Shown: one piece after another, positions 46,441-55,801 of the stretch
Position numbering within the stretch: the first letter of the stretch is position 1
Layout: the number at the start of each line of letters is the position of its first letter
From: Skermanella rosea
Lineage (GTDB): Bacteria > Pseudomonadota > Alphaproteobacteria > Azospirillales > Azospirillaceae
Direction of reading: 5' to 3'
DNA length: 64,000 nucleotides
Assembly (NCBI RefSeq): GCF_016806835.2
Contig: NZ_CP086111.1
Coordinates: 5,139,471-5,203,470, forward strand
Notes under the pieces: generated by a model
What the model was told of the DNA's origin: nothing
Databases searched by the model: none
The model's input: only the letters and a program-made list of their open reading frames with translations
Position numbers and translations under genes: made by a program

Positions 46441-46992
46441 ATGCTGAAGGGCCTAGACCCGCTGCTCCACGCCGACCTGCTCTATGTCCTGGCCGCCATG
46501 GGCCACGGCGACGAGCTGGCCCTGGTCGACAAGAACTTTCCGGCCGTGTCGCTGGGCGCGCGGGTGGTCCGGCTGGACGGGGCGGATGCGCCGCGGGCGC
46601 TGGAGGCGATCCTGTCGGTCATGCCGCTGGACGACATGCTGGACACCCCCTACACCCGCATGGTCGACCTGACGATCGGCGAGATCGAGGAGTCGGAGAT
46701 CTGCCGCCAGTTCGTGGACATCGTCGAGCGTTTCGAGGGTCCGCGCTGGACCATCGGCCAGATCGACCGCTTCGGTTTCTACGACCGGGCGCGGGCCGCC
46801 TTCGCCGTCGTCGTCACGGGCGAGACCCGGGTGAACGGCTGCCTGCTGCTGGCCAAGGGCATCGTCCGGCCGGCCCAGCCGGTCCCCGACCGGCCCGCCT
46901 CGGGGTCCGGGGAGCCCGGCGCACGGTCATATTCCCGCCCCGATTTTCAGGGGGAATCATCTTCGCGGGAGCGCCCGGTTCCTGTATCCTGA
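46441..46992 (+). CDS. RbsD/FucU family mutarotase
   Basis: 183 residues. FucU/RbsD hallmark MLKGLDPLLHADLLYVLAAM, MGHGDELALVDKNFPA with the catalytic His, then LDDMLDTPYTRMVDLTIG and FYDRARAAFAVVVTGE. It converts between anomers of fucose or ribose. The C-terminal ~40 residues (after GIVRPAQPV) are extra, Pro/Arg/Ser-rich and probably disordered. No fuc or rbs genes are next to it. Confidence 0.88.
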   Translation: MLKGLDPLLHADLLYVLAAMGHGDELALVDKNFPAVSLGARVVRLDGADAPRALEAILSVMPLDDMLDTPYTRMVDLTIGEIEESEICRQFVDIVERFEGPRWTIGQIDRFGFYDRARAAFAVVVTGETRVNGCLLLAKGIVRPAQPVPDRPASGSGEPGARSYSRPDFQGESSSRERPVPVS

Positions 46993-47044
46993 ACCGGTTC
47001 TGCTGTGCCGACGCGGGTGGTTCTGGGGGGTGGGAGACACTGCC

Positions 47045-47521
47045 ATGGTGGTGGGGCGCCGTTATCTGATCCGGCAGGCGACGGGCGACCTCGTCGAGCT
47101 GTCCCGCCGGGATTTCGACCGTGCGGACGACCGGATCGCCCCGATCGCCGGACTGGCCGGCCGGTGCGTCGAGATGGTGTCGGTGGTGGTGGTCGAATCG
47201 CCCCACCTGACGCCGGTGGTGTCCGACGTCGCCTTCACCAAGGTCTATTTCGACGACGATGGGTTCATCGACGTCTCCAAGCGCGACCTGATGATCCGGC
47301 TGATGGTCGAAAGCTGCGCCGACCAGCGATCCCAGGTGGCGCCGCCGCTCGACCAGAAATCGCTGGTGGTGTTCGCCCACCGGGCGCGCGGCCGGCTCGA
47401 CCGCGAGTTCCGCTGGAGACCCGACCCGGCCGTTGTGACCGAGGTGCTGAACAGGTTCGACCTGCCGGTGTCCAACGGCCTCGGCCAGCGCCTCCTCGCG
47501 ATGAGCCGCACGCTCCATTAG
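47045..47521 (+). CDS. Hypothetical protein, 158 residues
   Basis: ATG at 47045 with GGGAGA 7 nt upstream; a GTG at 47030 is also possible. Sequence includes VVGRRYLIRQATGDLVELSR, DVAFTKVYFDDDGFIDVSKR and DLPVSNGLGQRLLAM. No membrane segment or known motif. Mixed alpha/beta character. It stands alone before the convergent pyrB gene. No function can be given. Confidence 0.65.
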   Translation: MVVGRRYLIRQATGDLVELSRRDFDRADDRIAPIAGLAGRCVEMVSVVVVESPHLTPVVSDVAFTKVYFDDDGFIDVSKRDLMIRLMVESCADQRSQVAPPLDQKSLVVFAHRARGRLDREFRWRPDPAVVTEVLNRFDLPVSNGLGQRLLAMSRTLH

Positions 47522-47559
47522 CGCCCGCCGGCCCGGGGGAACCGCCGCCCGGGCCGATG

Positions 47560-48435
47560 TCAGCCCAGCAGGTACATCAGAAGCGCCATGCGGACGAACA
47601 GGCCGTTCTGCATCTGGCGGAAATAGGCCGCGCGCGGGTCGGCGTCGAGCGACAGCGGGATCTCGTTGACGCGCGGCAGCGGGTGCATCACCGACATGGT
47701 CGGCTTGGCCCGCGCCATGTGGTCCTCGGTCAGGGCGTAGTGATAGTCGCCGGTGGACTCGAACCGCTCCTTCTGGACGCGGGTCACGTAGAGCACGTCG
47801 GTCCCGGCCAGCACTTCGTCCAGCTCGGTGACTTCCCGGTCGGCCGGGCGGACCAGGTCGGTCGGCATGCGCAGCTCGGGCGGCGAGACATAATTGATCG
47901 TCACGTCGTACATGCGCAGCAGGCGCGACAGGCTGTGGACGGTGCGGCCATGCTTCAGGTCGCCCATCATGGTCACGCTCAGCCCGTCGATCCGGCCCTG
48001 TTCGGCCAGGATGGTGAACAGGTCGAGCAGCGCCTGGGTCGGGTGCTCGCCCACGCCGTCGCCGGCATTGACGATCGGCACCGGCGACACGGCGGCGGCC
48101 CGGGCGGCGGCCCCCTTCTCGGGGTGGCGCAGCACGATGATGTCGGTGTAGCAGGCCAGGGTCCGGATCGTGTCCTCCAGGATCTCGCCCTTGGACACGC
48201 TGGAGAAGGTCACGTCGTTGATCGGCAGGACGCGCCCGCCCAGCCGGCTCATGGCCGCGAAGAAGCTGGACGAGGTCCGGGTCGAGGCCTCGTAGAACAG
48301 GTTCGCCAGCAGCTTGCCGCGCAGGTGGCTGATGCTGTGCCCCTTGGCCTTGCTGATCCAGTTGGCGTGGTAGAACAGCTCTTCGATCAGCGCCTTGTCG
48401 AACTGGTCGACGGACAGGACGTGGTTAAGCTTCAT
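47560..48435 (-). CDS. pyrB: Aspartate carbamoyltransferase, CAD-like catalytic subunit
   Basis: 291 residues. Carbamoyl-phosphate loop reads [20 protein letters not shown], not the bacterial STRTRxSF; other motifs are [47 protein letters not shown], and [14 protein letters not shown] then [20 protein letters not shown]. This is far closer to the ATCase domain of eukaryotic CAD ([20 protein letters not shown]) than to usual alphaproteobacterial PyrB. It catalyses the first committed step of pyrimidine synthesis. Start 48435; no pyrC follows. Confidence 0.92.
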   Translation of the reverse strand: [291 protein letters not shown]

Positions 48436-48618
48436 CGGAGGACTCCACAGGACGCGCGCGGCACCTATTGCAGCATATCCGGCCGGGATACAACCCGGAT
48501 GTGATCCCCGAACGAGGGGTGGGCGTCTCCTCCGAAGGCGTGACATGGATCACGCCGTTGCCATGGCCGGTACGCCATAGTGCGCTACATTCCGTGATGT
48601 GCTGATCCGAGAATTGCC

Positions 48619-49755
48619 ATGATCCCCCGCCTCGCCGTCCTTCCCGCCCTGGTGGCGCTTCTGCTGGCCGCCCTGCCCGTGCGGGCCGGCGGATTCGACC
48701 AGGGCATGGCGCGCTGGGTGGCGGCACTCGAAACCCGGCTGGTCGCGCTGGAGGAGGAATTGCCCGGCGCGCCGCCCGCCACGCGGATCGCCCGCGGGCC
48801 GGTGCTGAAACCGGGCATGATCGATACCCGGGTATTCGAGCTGACCCGCCGGCTGGTCGAGCTGGGCTACCTGGAGCCCGGCTCGGAGCGTGACGTCCTC
48901 GACGATCTGGTGACGGCCGCGGTCGTGACCTTCCAGGCCGAGCGCGGCCTCAACGCGGACGGGAAGGTCGGCGGCGCGACCCTGGCCGCCCTCAACCTGA
49001 CTCCGGCGGAGGAGGTCGCCTCGATCCGCGAGACCCTGTCGCGGATCGCCGAGTTCGGCGCCTCGGCACCCGCCACGCTGGTGCTGGTCAACCTGCCGGC
49101 GCAGGACCTGACGCTGGTGCGCGACGGGGAGATCATCCTGGCCATGGACACGGTGGTGGGCAGCCCGTCCCGGCCGACGCCGCTGCTGACCGACACCATC
49201 ACCCACGTGGTGGTCAACCCGACCTGGACCGTGCCGCCGACCGTCCTCAAGCAGGACAAGCTGCCCAGCCTGCGCCGGACCGGCTCGCCCGGCATCGACC
49301 ACGCGACCGTCTGGCTCGACGGCGAGCCGGTCGATCCCGCCGCGGTCGACTGGACCGGCGTGTCCCATTGGCGGGTCCGGATCGTCCAGTCGGCGGGCGA
49401 CCACAACGCGCTGGGCCGCTTCCGCTTCAACCTGACCAACGGCGACCACATCTACCTGCACGGCACCAACGCGCCGCGCGTCTTCGACCGGGACCGGCGG
49501 GCGGTCAGTTCCGGCTGCGTCCGGCTGGCCGATCCGGAGGCGCTCGCCGACGACCTGCTGCGGTCCGCCGGCTTCACGCCGGAGCGGATCGCGTCCCTGG
49601 TGAGCACGGGCGAGACCCGCTGGCTCCGGCTGGCCGAGCCGATGCCGGTCCGGTTCGTCTATTGGCCGGCCGTGCTGCGCAACGACCGCGTCGTCGTCCT
49701 GCCGGACATCTACGGCATCGTTCCGCCTCCGGAAATGGTTGCGGCGACGAACTGA
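48619..49755 (+). CDS. L,D-transpeptidase (YkuD) with peptidoglycan-binding domain
   Basis: 378 residues with a signal peptide (IPRLAVLPALVALLLAALPV, cleaved near VRA-GG at ~24). Peptidoglycan-binding PG_1 segment ~60-115 (FELTRRLVELGYLEPGSE). YkuD domain ~140-320: NLPAQDLTLVRDGEIILAM, DHIYLHGTNAPRVFDRDR and the catalytic SSGCVRLADP with Cys near residue 299. YcbB-like order suggests it makes 3-3 cross-links or attaches lipoproteins to peptidoglycan. Divergent from pyrB. Confidence 0.92.
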   Translation: MIPRLAVLPALVALLLAALPVRAGGFDQGMARWVAALETRLVALEEELPGAPPATRIARGPVLKPGMIDTRVFELTRRLVELGYLEPGSERDVLDDLVTAAVVTFQAERGLNADGKVGGATLAALNLTPAEEVASIRETLSRIAEFGASAPATLVLVNLPAQDLTLVRDGEIILAMDTVVGSPSRPTPLLTDTITHVVVNPTWTVPPTVLKQDKLPSLRRTGSPGIDHATVWLDGEPVDPAAVDWTGVSHWRVRIVQSAGDHNALGRFRFNLTNGDHIYLHGTNAPRVFDRDRRAVSSGCVRLADPEALADDLLRSAGFTPERIASLVSTGETRWLRLAEPMPVRFVYWPAVLRNDRVVVLPDIYGIVPPPEMVAATN

Positions 49756-49824
49756 CACTGCGCGCTTGCCTCTCCCGGCCATCCGGTTAACGTTGCGTCC
49801 GATATCGTAACGGGAGGAAATCCA

Positions 49825-50613
49825 ATGGACCTCGGTCTTTCGGGCAAGCGCGCCCTGGTGCTGGGATCGAGCAAGGGCCTGGGCCACGGCATCGCCGAGA
49901 TGCTGGCCGCCGAAGGCGCCCACGTGATCCTGGTCGGCCGCAACGAGGAACGGCTGGCCCAGGCGGCCGAGACGATCACCGCGCGGGGCGCCGGCACCGC
50001 CCGCTTCGTCGCGGTGGACATGAACGGCCCCGGCGCGGTCGACCGGCTGATGGAAGGGGTGGAGGGCGGCCCCGGCGCCGTCGACATCCTGGTCAACAAT
50101 TCGGGCGGGCCGCCGCCGGGCAACATCTCCGCGGTCGGCGCGTCGGACTGGACCAAGCATTTCGAGACCATGGTCGTGACCCTGATCGAGACCGCCGGCC
50201 GGGTGCTGCCCGGCATGCGGGAGCGCAAGTGGGGCCGCATCCTGACCATCGCCTCGTCGGGCGTGATCCAGCCGATCCCCAACCTGGGCATCTCCAACAC
50301 GCTCCGGGTCTCGCTGGTGAACTGGGGCAAGACCCTGTCTCTGGAAGTCGCCCCCGACGGGGTCACGGTGAACACCATCCTGCCCGGCCGCATCCATACC
50401 GAGCGGGTCGACCAGCTCGACCAGTCGGCATCGGACAAGCAGGGCAAGGATATCGAGGCGGTCAGGGCTGCGGCGAGGGCCCAGATCCCGGTCGGCCGCT
50501 ACGGCACGGTGGAGGAGTTCGCCTCCGTCGCCACCTTCCTGGTCAGCGCGCGGGCGAGCTACGTGACCGGCTCGGTCACCCTGGTCGACGGCGGCCTGGT
50601 CAAATCCTGGTGA
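49825..50613 (+). CDS. Atypical short-chain dehydrogenase/reductase without the catalytic Tyr-Lys
   Basis: 262 residues. Rossmann fold with the Gly motif GSSKGLGHGIAE (TGxxxGxG-like) and DILVNNSGGPPPGNI. The usual YxxxK region reads NLGISNTLRVSLVNWGK, so both Tyr and Lys are missing, although the Ser of the tetrad (ASSG) is present. The NNSGGPPPG marker puts it in the BKR-like-SDR-like subgroup known to lack the tetrad. It may use another mechanism or be a binding protein. Standard C-terminal VTGSVTLVDGGLVKS is kept. Confidence 0.82.
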   Translation: MDLGLSGKRALVLGSSKGLGHGIAEMLAAEGAHVILVGRNEERLAQAAETITARGAGTARFVAVDMNGPGAVDRLMEGVEGGPGAVDILVNNSGGPPPGNISAVGASDWTKHFETMVVTLIETAGRVLPGMRERKWGRILTIASSGVIQPIPNLGISNTLRVSLVNWGKTLSLEVAPDGVTVNTILPGRIHTERVDQLDQSASDKQGKDIEAVRAAARAQIPVGRYGTVEEFASVATFLVSARASYVTGSVTLVDGGLVKSW

Positions 50614-50665
50614 CGATTCGCCGTCCTCCCCTGTTGTCCATGGCGTAACCGACAGGAGAACGACC

Positions 50666-50830
50666 ATGGCAACAGAACCGATGGCACCCGGCGACGACGC
50701 CCCTCCCGGCACTCCCGGCACCGGCGAGAACATCTGCCCGGACTGCAAGGGCAGCGGCCGGCTCAATGACAAGTCGTGCCCGACCTGCTCGGGCACGGGG
50801 AAGATCATCGAGGGGGTCGGCGGCGCCTGA
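50666..50830 (+). CDS. DnaJ-zinc-finger-like microprotein, 54 residues
   Basis: MATEPMAPGDDAPPGTPGTG, then ICPDCKGSGRLNDKSCPTCS and GTGKIIEGVGGA. Two CxxCxGxG motifs make one DnaJ-type zinc-binding unit, of the kind otherwise repeated in DnaJ. Ribosome-binding site ACAGGAG before ATG 50666. Likely binds one zinc ion; partner unknown. It follows the SDR gene by 52 nt and may share its transcript. Confidence 0.7.
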   Translation: MATEPMAPGDDAPPGTPGTGENICPDCKGSGRLNDKSCPTCSGTGKIIEGVGGA

Positions 50831-50854
50831 CCCGAAACGCCCTGACCCGGAACC

Positions 50855-51340
50855 CTAGGGAGCCGAGGCGGCGACCATGGCGGTGCGGAGCTGGCGGTCC
50901 ATCCGCCGGCCCAGAGCCTCGGTCATGCGGTTGAACTGGCCCCAGGTCAGGCGGCCCGACGCCAGGGCCGCGTAGAGCTGCTCCTGCTCGTGCCAGGTGG
51001 TCAGGATCGCCCGCCCGGCCGCTTGGTCGCGCGGGTTCAGGATCGCCTCGGTCCGCGGGGTGCAGGCGGCGACGGCCAAGAGGTAGCCGCGGGCCAGTTC
51101 CTGCTCCTCCGGCGTCGGCTTGGCCGTGTCGCCCAGGTTGGCCGGCGACATCTCGCCCAGGGGCGGGCTCTTGGCCCGCAGGGGCGCGAACTCGGGCCGG
51201 CCTTCGACCTCGCCGACGCAGGCGGCCGATGCCCCGACTTCCATCGCCAGGGGGGAACTGGACTGGGTGGTGCCGCAGCCGGCCAGAAGCGCCGCCAGCG
51301 GAAGGAGCGTCAGGATGCGGAAACCGGTGATGCCGCTCAT
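50855..51340 (-). CDS. Lipoprotein, 161 residues, function unknown
   Basis: MSGITGFRILTLLPLAALLAGC: lipobox LAGC with the modified Cys near residue 22. The mature part has four further Cys-bearing or polar stretches (ACVGEVEGRPEFAPLRA, LAVAACTPRTEAILNPRD, WGQFNRMTEALGRRMD). Outer-membrane or inner-membrane lipoprotein by family. It follows the SPOR protein by 14 nt on the same strand, so the two may be co-expressed. No family recognised. Confidence 0.75.
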   Translation of the reverse strand: MSGITGFRILTLLPLAALLAGCGTTQSSSPLAMEVGASAACVGEVEGRPEFAPLRAKSPPLGEMSPANLGDTAKPTPEEQELARGYLLAVAACTPRTEAILNPRDQAAGRAILTTWHEQEQLYAALASGRLTWGQFNRMTEALGRRMDRQLRTAMVAASAP

Positions 51341-51354
51341 TGCGTGAACCAAGC

Positions 51355-52263
51355 CTACTTGCCTTTCATCGGGTTGCAGTACTGGCCCGACGCCTTCAGG
51401 CCGGTACAAAACTCCGACACGTCGGTCAGTTGGGTGAACCCGTCCGTCATCAGGCGCACGAAGGTCCCCTGCCCCGGGATCTCGGCCCTGACCATGACCG
51501 GGGCCCGGTTGATCAGCAGGTCGCGATGCGATTTCTTCAGCGTCTTCCATCCCGCCATGGCGTGCTCCTGGTCCCGGTAGGAGGCGAGATGGGCCATGTA
51601 TCCGCCCCGCTGCGGCGTCTCCGGCTTGGGCTCCGCCGCCGGCTCGGCGGTCCGGTCGATCACGGCGGCCCGGGCGAGCGGCACGGCCGACGGCACCGCT
51701 TCGGGCGCCGCCGCCACCGCCGGGGACGGTGCCGCCTTGGGTGGCGGAGGCGGCGGGGCCGGCTCCGGAGCCTCGGCGACCATGACCGGCGCGGGGGCGG
51801 GCTGGGCCGTGACGGGGCCGGTGATGTATCCCATGGCGCGGTCGTCGCTGGTCAGCCAGGCGCCGGTCCAGGGGTTGACCGTCATGTCGGCGGTGATCTG
51901 CATGTACCCCCGGGAGAACCCCCCGTCCGACGCGGAAGCCGTCGCGACCGATGCCGGCGGGGGCGGCGGGGTCGGCGGCGCGGTCAGCGGCATCACCGAG
52001 GCGGTGGCGGTCCCCGGGACCTCGGCCCTCGGCATCGTATCGGGCCCGGGCGCCGCGACGGGTGCGGGAACAGGAGCCGGAACCGGGCGCTCCGGCATCG
52101 GCGGAACCTCCAGCTTCGCGACCCGCTCCGCCTTGGGCGGGTTGGCGGCGCGGCCGGCACCGCCGGCCCCCATGCCGCCACCGCCGCCGCCCTGCACGTA
52201 ATAGCCGGTCGCCGCCGTGGCGCCGAGCATGCCATAGGCGACAGCGATGAATTTGAAGCTCAA
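51355..52263 (-). CDS. SPOR-domain-like exported protein
   Basis: 302 residues. N-terminal membrane anchor IAVAYGMLGATAATGYYVQG, then a Gly/Pro/Ala-rich, probably disordered stretch to ~residue 220, with SRGYMQITADMTVNPWTGAW in its middle, and a C-terminal SPOR-like domain, GGYMAHLASYRDQEHAMAGW then TFVRLMTDGFTQLTDVSEFC. SPOR domains bind denuded septal peptidoglycan. Likely anchored in the inner membrane. First gene of a two-gene unit with the lipoprotein. Confidence 0.75.
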   Translation of the reverse strand: MSFKFIAVAYGMLGATAATGYYVQGGGGGGMGAGGAGRAANPPKAERVAKLEVPPMPERPVPAPVPAPVAAPGPDTMPRAEVPGTATASVMPLTAPPTPPPPPASVATASASDGGFSRGYMQITADMTVNPWTGAWLTSDDRAMGYITGPVTAQPAPAPVMVAEAPEPAPPPPPPKAAPSPAVAAAPEAVPSAVPLARAAVIDRTAEPAAEPKPETPQRGGYMAHLASYRDQEHAMAGWKTLKKSHRDLLINRAPVMVRAEIPGQGTFVRLMTDGFTQLTDVSEFCTGLKASGQYCNPMKGK

Positions 52264-52528
52264 GACCCTCTCCCCTCGAAATCCGTACCGGGAGCCGCAG
52301 CGGCACGCTGCGGTCCGATATTAATTTCGATGGGGTTAACGATTCCTGAGTGTCGCGTCTTTGTCCCGCCGGGGCCGCCGCGGCGCTTTTCCTGGAAACA
52401 TTCCAAGCCTGCCGGGGTTTCTGCCTTGTGATCCCTTCAGAGCGGCTCCGACGGCCCGGGCATCGGATGCCCGAGGGCGGGCAGGCGCCCCGACCCTACC
52501 AAGACCCAGAAGACAGGAAGCAACCACG

Positions 52529-54649
52529 ATGCCGGACAACAGGCTTACCAGCAGCCGCGAGCCCGCGCGCTTCGCCGACCAGGAAGTGATCCGGGGCGAG
52601 GGCGGCGAAACCCATCAGGTGGCCGGCGGCGACGTGCCCGTCCTGACCACCCAGCAGGGCGTTCCCGTCGCCGACGACCAGAACTCGCTCAAGGTGGGAT
52701 ACCGTGGCCCGACGGCGCTGGAGGACTTCCACTTCCGGGAAAAGATCTTCCACTTTGACCACGAACGCATTCCCGAGCGCGTGGTCCATGCCCGCGGCTT
52801 CGGCGCCCACGGCTATTTCGAGACCTACGAGCCGCTGTCCGACCTCACCCGCGCCGACCTGTTCCAGCGCGCCGGCGAGAAGACCCCGGTCTTCGTCCGC
52901 TTCTCCACGGTCGCGGGCAACAAGGGCTCGGCCGACCTGGCGCGCGACGTGCGGGGCTTCGCGGTCAAGTTCTATACCCAGGAGGGCAACTGGGACCTGG
53001 TGGGCAACAACATTCCGGTATTCTTCATCCAGGACGCCATCAAGTTCCCCGACCTGGTCCACGCGGCCAAGCAGGAACCCGACCGCGGCTTCCCGCAGGC
53101 CCAGACCGCGCACGACAATTTCTGGGACTTCATCTCGCTGTCGCCGGAAGCGGTCAACATGGCGTTGTGGATCATGTCCGACCGGACCATCCCGCGCTCG
53201 TTCCGCTTCATGGAAGGCTTCGGCGTCCACACCTTCCGGCTGGTCAACGCCGAGGGCAAGTCGACCTTCGTCAAGTTCCACTGGAAGCCCAAGCTGGGCA
53301 TGCAGTCGGTGGTCTGGAACGAGGCGCTGAAGATCAACGGCGCCGACCCCGATTTCCACCGCCGCGACCTGTGGAACGCGATCCAGGCCGGCGACTTCCC
53401 CGAGTGGGAGCTGGGCCTTCAGGTCTTCGACCAGGACTTCGCCGAGAAGTTCGACTTCGACGTGCTGGATGCCACCAAGATCATCCCCGAGGAGATCCTG
53501 CCGATCCGCCGCGTCGGGCGGCTCGTGCTCGACCGCTGCGTCGACAACTTCTTCGCCGAGACCGAGCAGGTCGCTTTCTGCACCCAGAACATCGTACCGG
53601 GCATCGATTTCACCAACGATCCGCTGCTCCAGGGCCGCAACTTCTCCTACCTGGATACCCAGCTGAAGCGGCTGGGCGGCCCCAACTTCACCTACCTGCC
53701 GATCAACGCGCCCAAGCGCCCGGTCCACCATTTCCAGCAGGACGGGCACATGGCGATGGTCAACCCCAAGGGCCGCGCCAACTATGAGCCGAACTCCTGG
53801 GGCGGGGCGGCCGGCGGCCCGCGCGAGGCGCCGGACATCGGCTTCAGGTCCTTCCCGGCGGAGGAGCAGGGCGCCAAGCTGCGGATCCGCGCCGAGAGCT
53901 TCGCCGACCACTACAGCCAGGCCCGGCAGTTTTACCTGAGCCAGACCCCGGTCGAGCAGACCCACATCGCCGACGCCTTCACCTTCGAGCTGAGCAAGGT
54001 CAAGACCCCGGCGATCCGCGCCCGCATGGTCTCGCACCTGCTGAACGTGGACCAGGGGCTGGCGGAAAAGGTCGCGACCGGCCTGCGGCTGGAGGAGATG
54101 CCGAAGCCGGCCGACGCCGCCCGGCCGACCCGGAACCTGCCGCCCTCGCCGGCGCTCAGCATCCTGCTCAACGGTCCGGAGAGCTTCAAGGGCCGCAAGG
54201 TCGGGGTGCTGGTCAGCGATGGCGTCGACATCGGCTTGGTCAAGGCGCTCAAGGACGCGATCACCGCCGAGGGCGCCATGCTCGAGTTCGTCGCCCCCAG
54301 GGTGGGCGGCGTCAAGGCCAGCGACGGCACCCTGATCGAAGGCGACGAGAAGATCGACGGCGGGCCATCGGTCGTCTACGACGCCGTCGCGGTGCTGCTG
54401 TCGGACGAGGGCGCCAAACTGCTGTCGAAACAGGCGACCGCCCGCGACTTCGTGACCGACGCCTTCGCCCATGCGAAGTTCATCGCCTACAACAAGGAGG
54501 CGATGCCGTTGCTGGAGAAGGCCTGCGTCGCCGCCGACATGGACGGCGGCTTCACGGAATTGAAGGGTGCACCGGACGCCAAGGACTTCGTCCAGTCCTG
54601 CCGGAAGCTGCGCTTCTGGGAGCGCGAGCCCAAGGTGAAGCAGGTCTGA
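52529..54649 (+). CDS. katE: Large-subunit catalase (KatE/HPII type)
   Basis: 706 residues from 52529. Catalase core: [20 protein letters not shown] with the distal His, [20 protein letters not shown], and heme-Tyr motif [16 protein letters not shown]. The C-terminal ~155 residues are the DJ-1/GATase-like domain of large catalases ([20 protein letters not shown]). This form is usually stationary-phase and hydrogen-peroxide protective. It is 6 nt from the esterase gene that follows. Confidence 0.95.
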   Translation: MPDNRLTSSREPARFADQEVIRGEGGETHQVAGGDVPVLTTQQGVPVADDQNSLKVGYRGPTALEDFHFREKIFHFDHERIPERVVHARGFGAHGYFETYEPLSDLTRADLFQRAGEKTPVFVRFSTVAGNKGSADLARDVRGFAVKFYTQEGNWDLVGNNIPVFFIQDAIKFPDLVHAAKQEPDRGFPQAQTAHDNFWDFISLSPEAVNMALWIMSDRTIPRSFRFMEGFGVHTFRLVNAEGKSTFVKFHWKPKLGMQSVVWNEALKINGADPDFHRRDLWNAIQAGDFPEWELGLQVFDQDFAEKFDFDVLDATKIIPEEILPIRRVGRLVLDRCVDNFFAETEQVAFCTQNIVPGIDFTNDPLLQGRNFSYLDTQLKRLGGPNFTYLPINAPKRPVHHFQQDGHMAMVNPKGRANYEPNSWGGAAGGPREAPDIGFRSFPAEEQGAKLRIRAESFADHYSQARQFYLSQTPVEQTHIADAFTFELSKVKTPAIRARMVSHLLNVDQGLAEKVATGLRLEEMPKPADAARPTRNLPPSPALSILLNGPESFKGRKVGVLVSDGVDIGLVKALKDAITAEGAMLEFVAPRVGGVKASDGTLIEGDEKIDGGPSVVYDAVAVLLSDEGAKLLSKQATARDFVTDAFAHAKFIAYNKEAMPLLEKACVAADMDGGFTELKGAPDAKDFVQSCRKLRFWEREPKVKQV

Positions 54650-54654
54650 AGTCC

Positions 54655-55770
54655 ATGAACAGCAAGCCGATCAGCCCGCTGTTGCTGGGCGCCCTCCTCG
54701 CGCTGGGCGCCTGCCAGCAGCTCTCCGACGCCGGCACCGCCGTGTCGAACGACCCCGCCGCGGCGGCCCGGGGTGCCCCGACCCTGGCCGCGGCCGATGC
54801 CGACATGCGGTCGGTGCTTCTGGCTTTCCAGGCGCTGGGGTCGAAGCCGATCGAGACCTTGTCGCCCGAGGAGGCGCGGCGCCAGCCGACCCTGGCCGAC
54901 GCGGTCGCGAAGGTGCTGGCCGACGACGGCCGGAGCGCCGCGCCGGAACCCGTGGCCTCCGTGCGGGACGTGTCCATTCCGGGGCCGGGCGGCGCCCGGC
55001 CGGCCCGGATCTATGTCCCCGGCTCCGCCCGGAGCCCGCTTCCGGTCATCGTCTACTACCATGGCGGCGGCTGGGTGATCGCCGACCTGGACACCTACGA
55101 CGCCTCCGCCCGGGCGCTCGCCAACCAGGCCGGCGCGATCGTCGTCTCGGCCGGGTACCGTCAGGCGCCGGAATCCAAGTTCCCGACCGCCCACGAGGAT
55201 GCCCTGGCGGCCTTTCGCTGGACCCAGGTGAACGCACGCCAGTTCGACGGCGATCCGGACCGCATCGCCGTGGCGGGCGAGAGCGCCGGCGGCAACATGG
55301 CGATCGGCGTATCGCGGATGGCGCGGGAGCAGGGAATACAACCTCCGGTTCACCAAGTCCTGATCTATCCGGTCGCGGGCAACGACATGGAGACGGAGTC
55401 GTACCGGGAGCAGGCGGACGCGAAACCGCTGAACAAAGCCATGATGGGCTGGTTCTTCGACAAGTACCTGCGCAGTTCGCGCGACGGCAACAACCCGCTG
55501 ATCAATGTCGTCGACGCGCCGGACCTCGCCGGGCTGCCGCCGACCACCATCGTCACGGCGGAACTGGACCCGCTGCGGTCGGAGGGCGAGTTGCTGGCCC
55601 GGCGGCTGCGCAACGCCGGGGTGGAGGTGGCGTCCAACCGCTACGAGGGCGTCACCCACGAGTTCTTCGGCGCGGCGCCTGTCGTGGAAAAGGCGAAGGA
55701 GGCCCAGGCCTATGTCGCCGGCCGACTGCGCGAGGCTTTCGTCGGGGGCTCGGCCGGGTCGGGCTCCTGA
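54655..55770 (+). CDS. Lipoprotein esterase of the hormone-sensitive lipase family
   Basis: 371 residues. Lipobox LGAC at residues ~17-20 after a hydrophobic start. HSL family motif [17 protein letters not shown] (HGGG oxyanion hole) and the nucleophile [12 protein letters not shown] with Ser. The catalytic His lies in the C-terminal GVTHEFFG and the Asp in [10 protein letters not shown]. Likely a cell-envelope esterase of short-chain lipids. It starts 6 nt after katE, so they are probably co-transcribed. Confidence 0.88.
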   Translation: MNSKPISPLLLGALLALGACQQLSDAGTAVSNDPAAAARGAPTLAAADADMRSVLLAFQALGSKPIETLSPEEARRQPTLADAVAKVLADDGRSAAPEPVASVRDVSIPGPGGARPARIYVPGSARSPLPVIVYYHGGGWVIADLDTYDASARALANQAGAIVVSAGYRQAPESKFPTAHEDALAAFRWTQVNARQFDGDPDRIAVAGESAGGNMAIGVSRMAREQGIQPPVHQVLIYPVAGNDMETESYREQADAKPLNKAMMGWFFDKYLRSSRDGNNPLINVVDAPDLAGLPPTTIVTAELDPLRSEGELLARRLRNAGVEVASNRYEGVTHEFFGAAPVVEKAKEAQAYVAGRLREAFVGGSAGSGS

Positions 55771-55801
55771 GGTTGCGAAATGATCGGGGTGAGGTGAGAC
55801 G

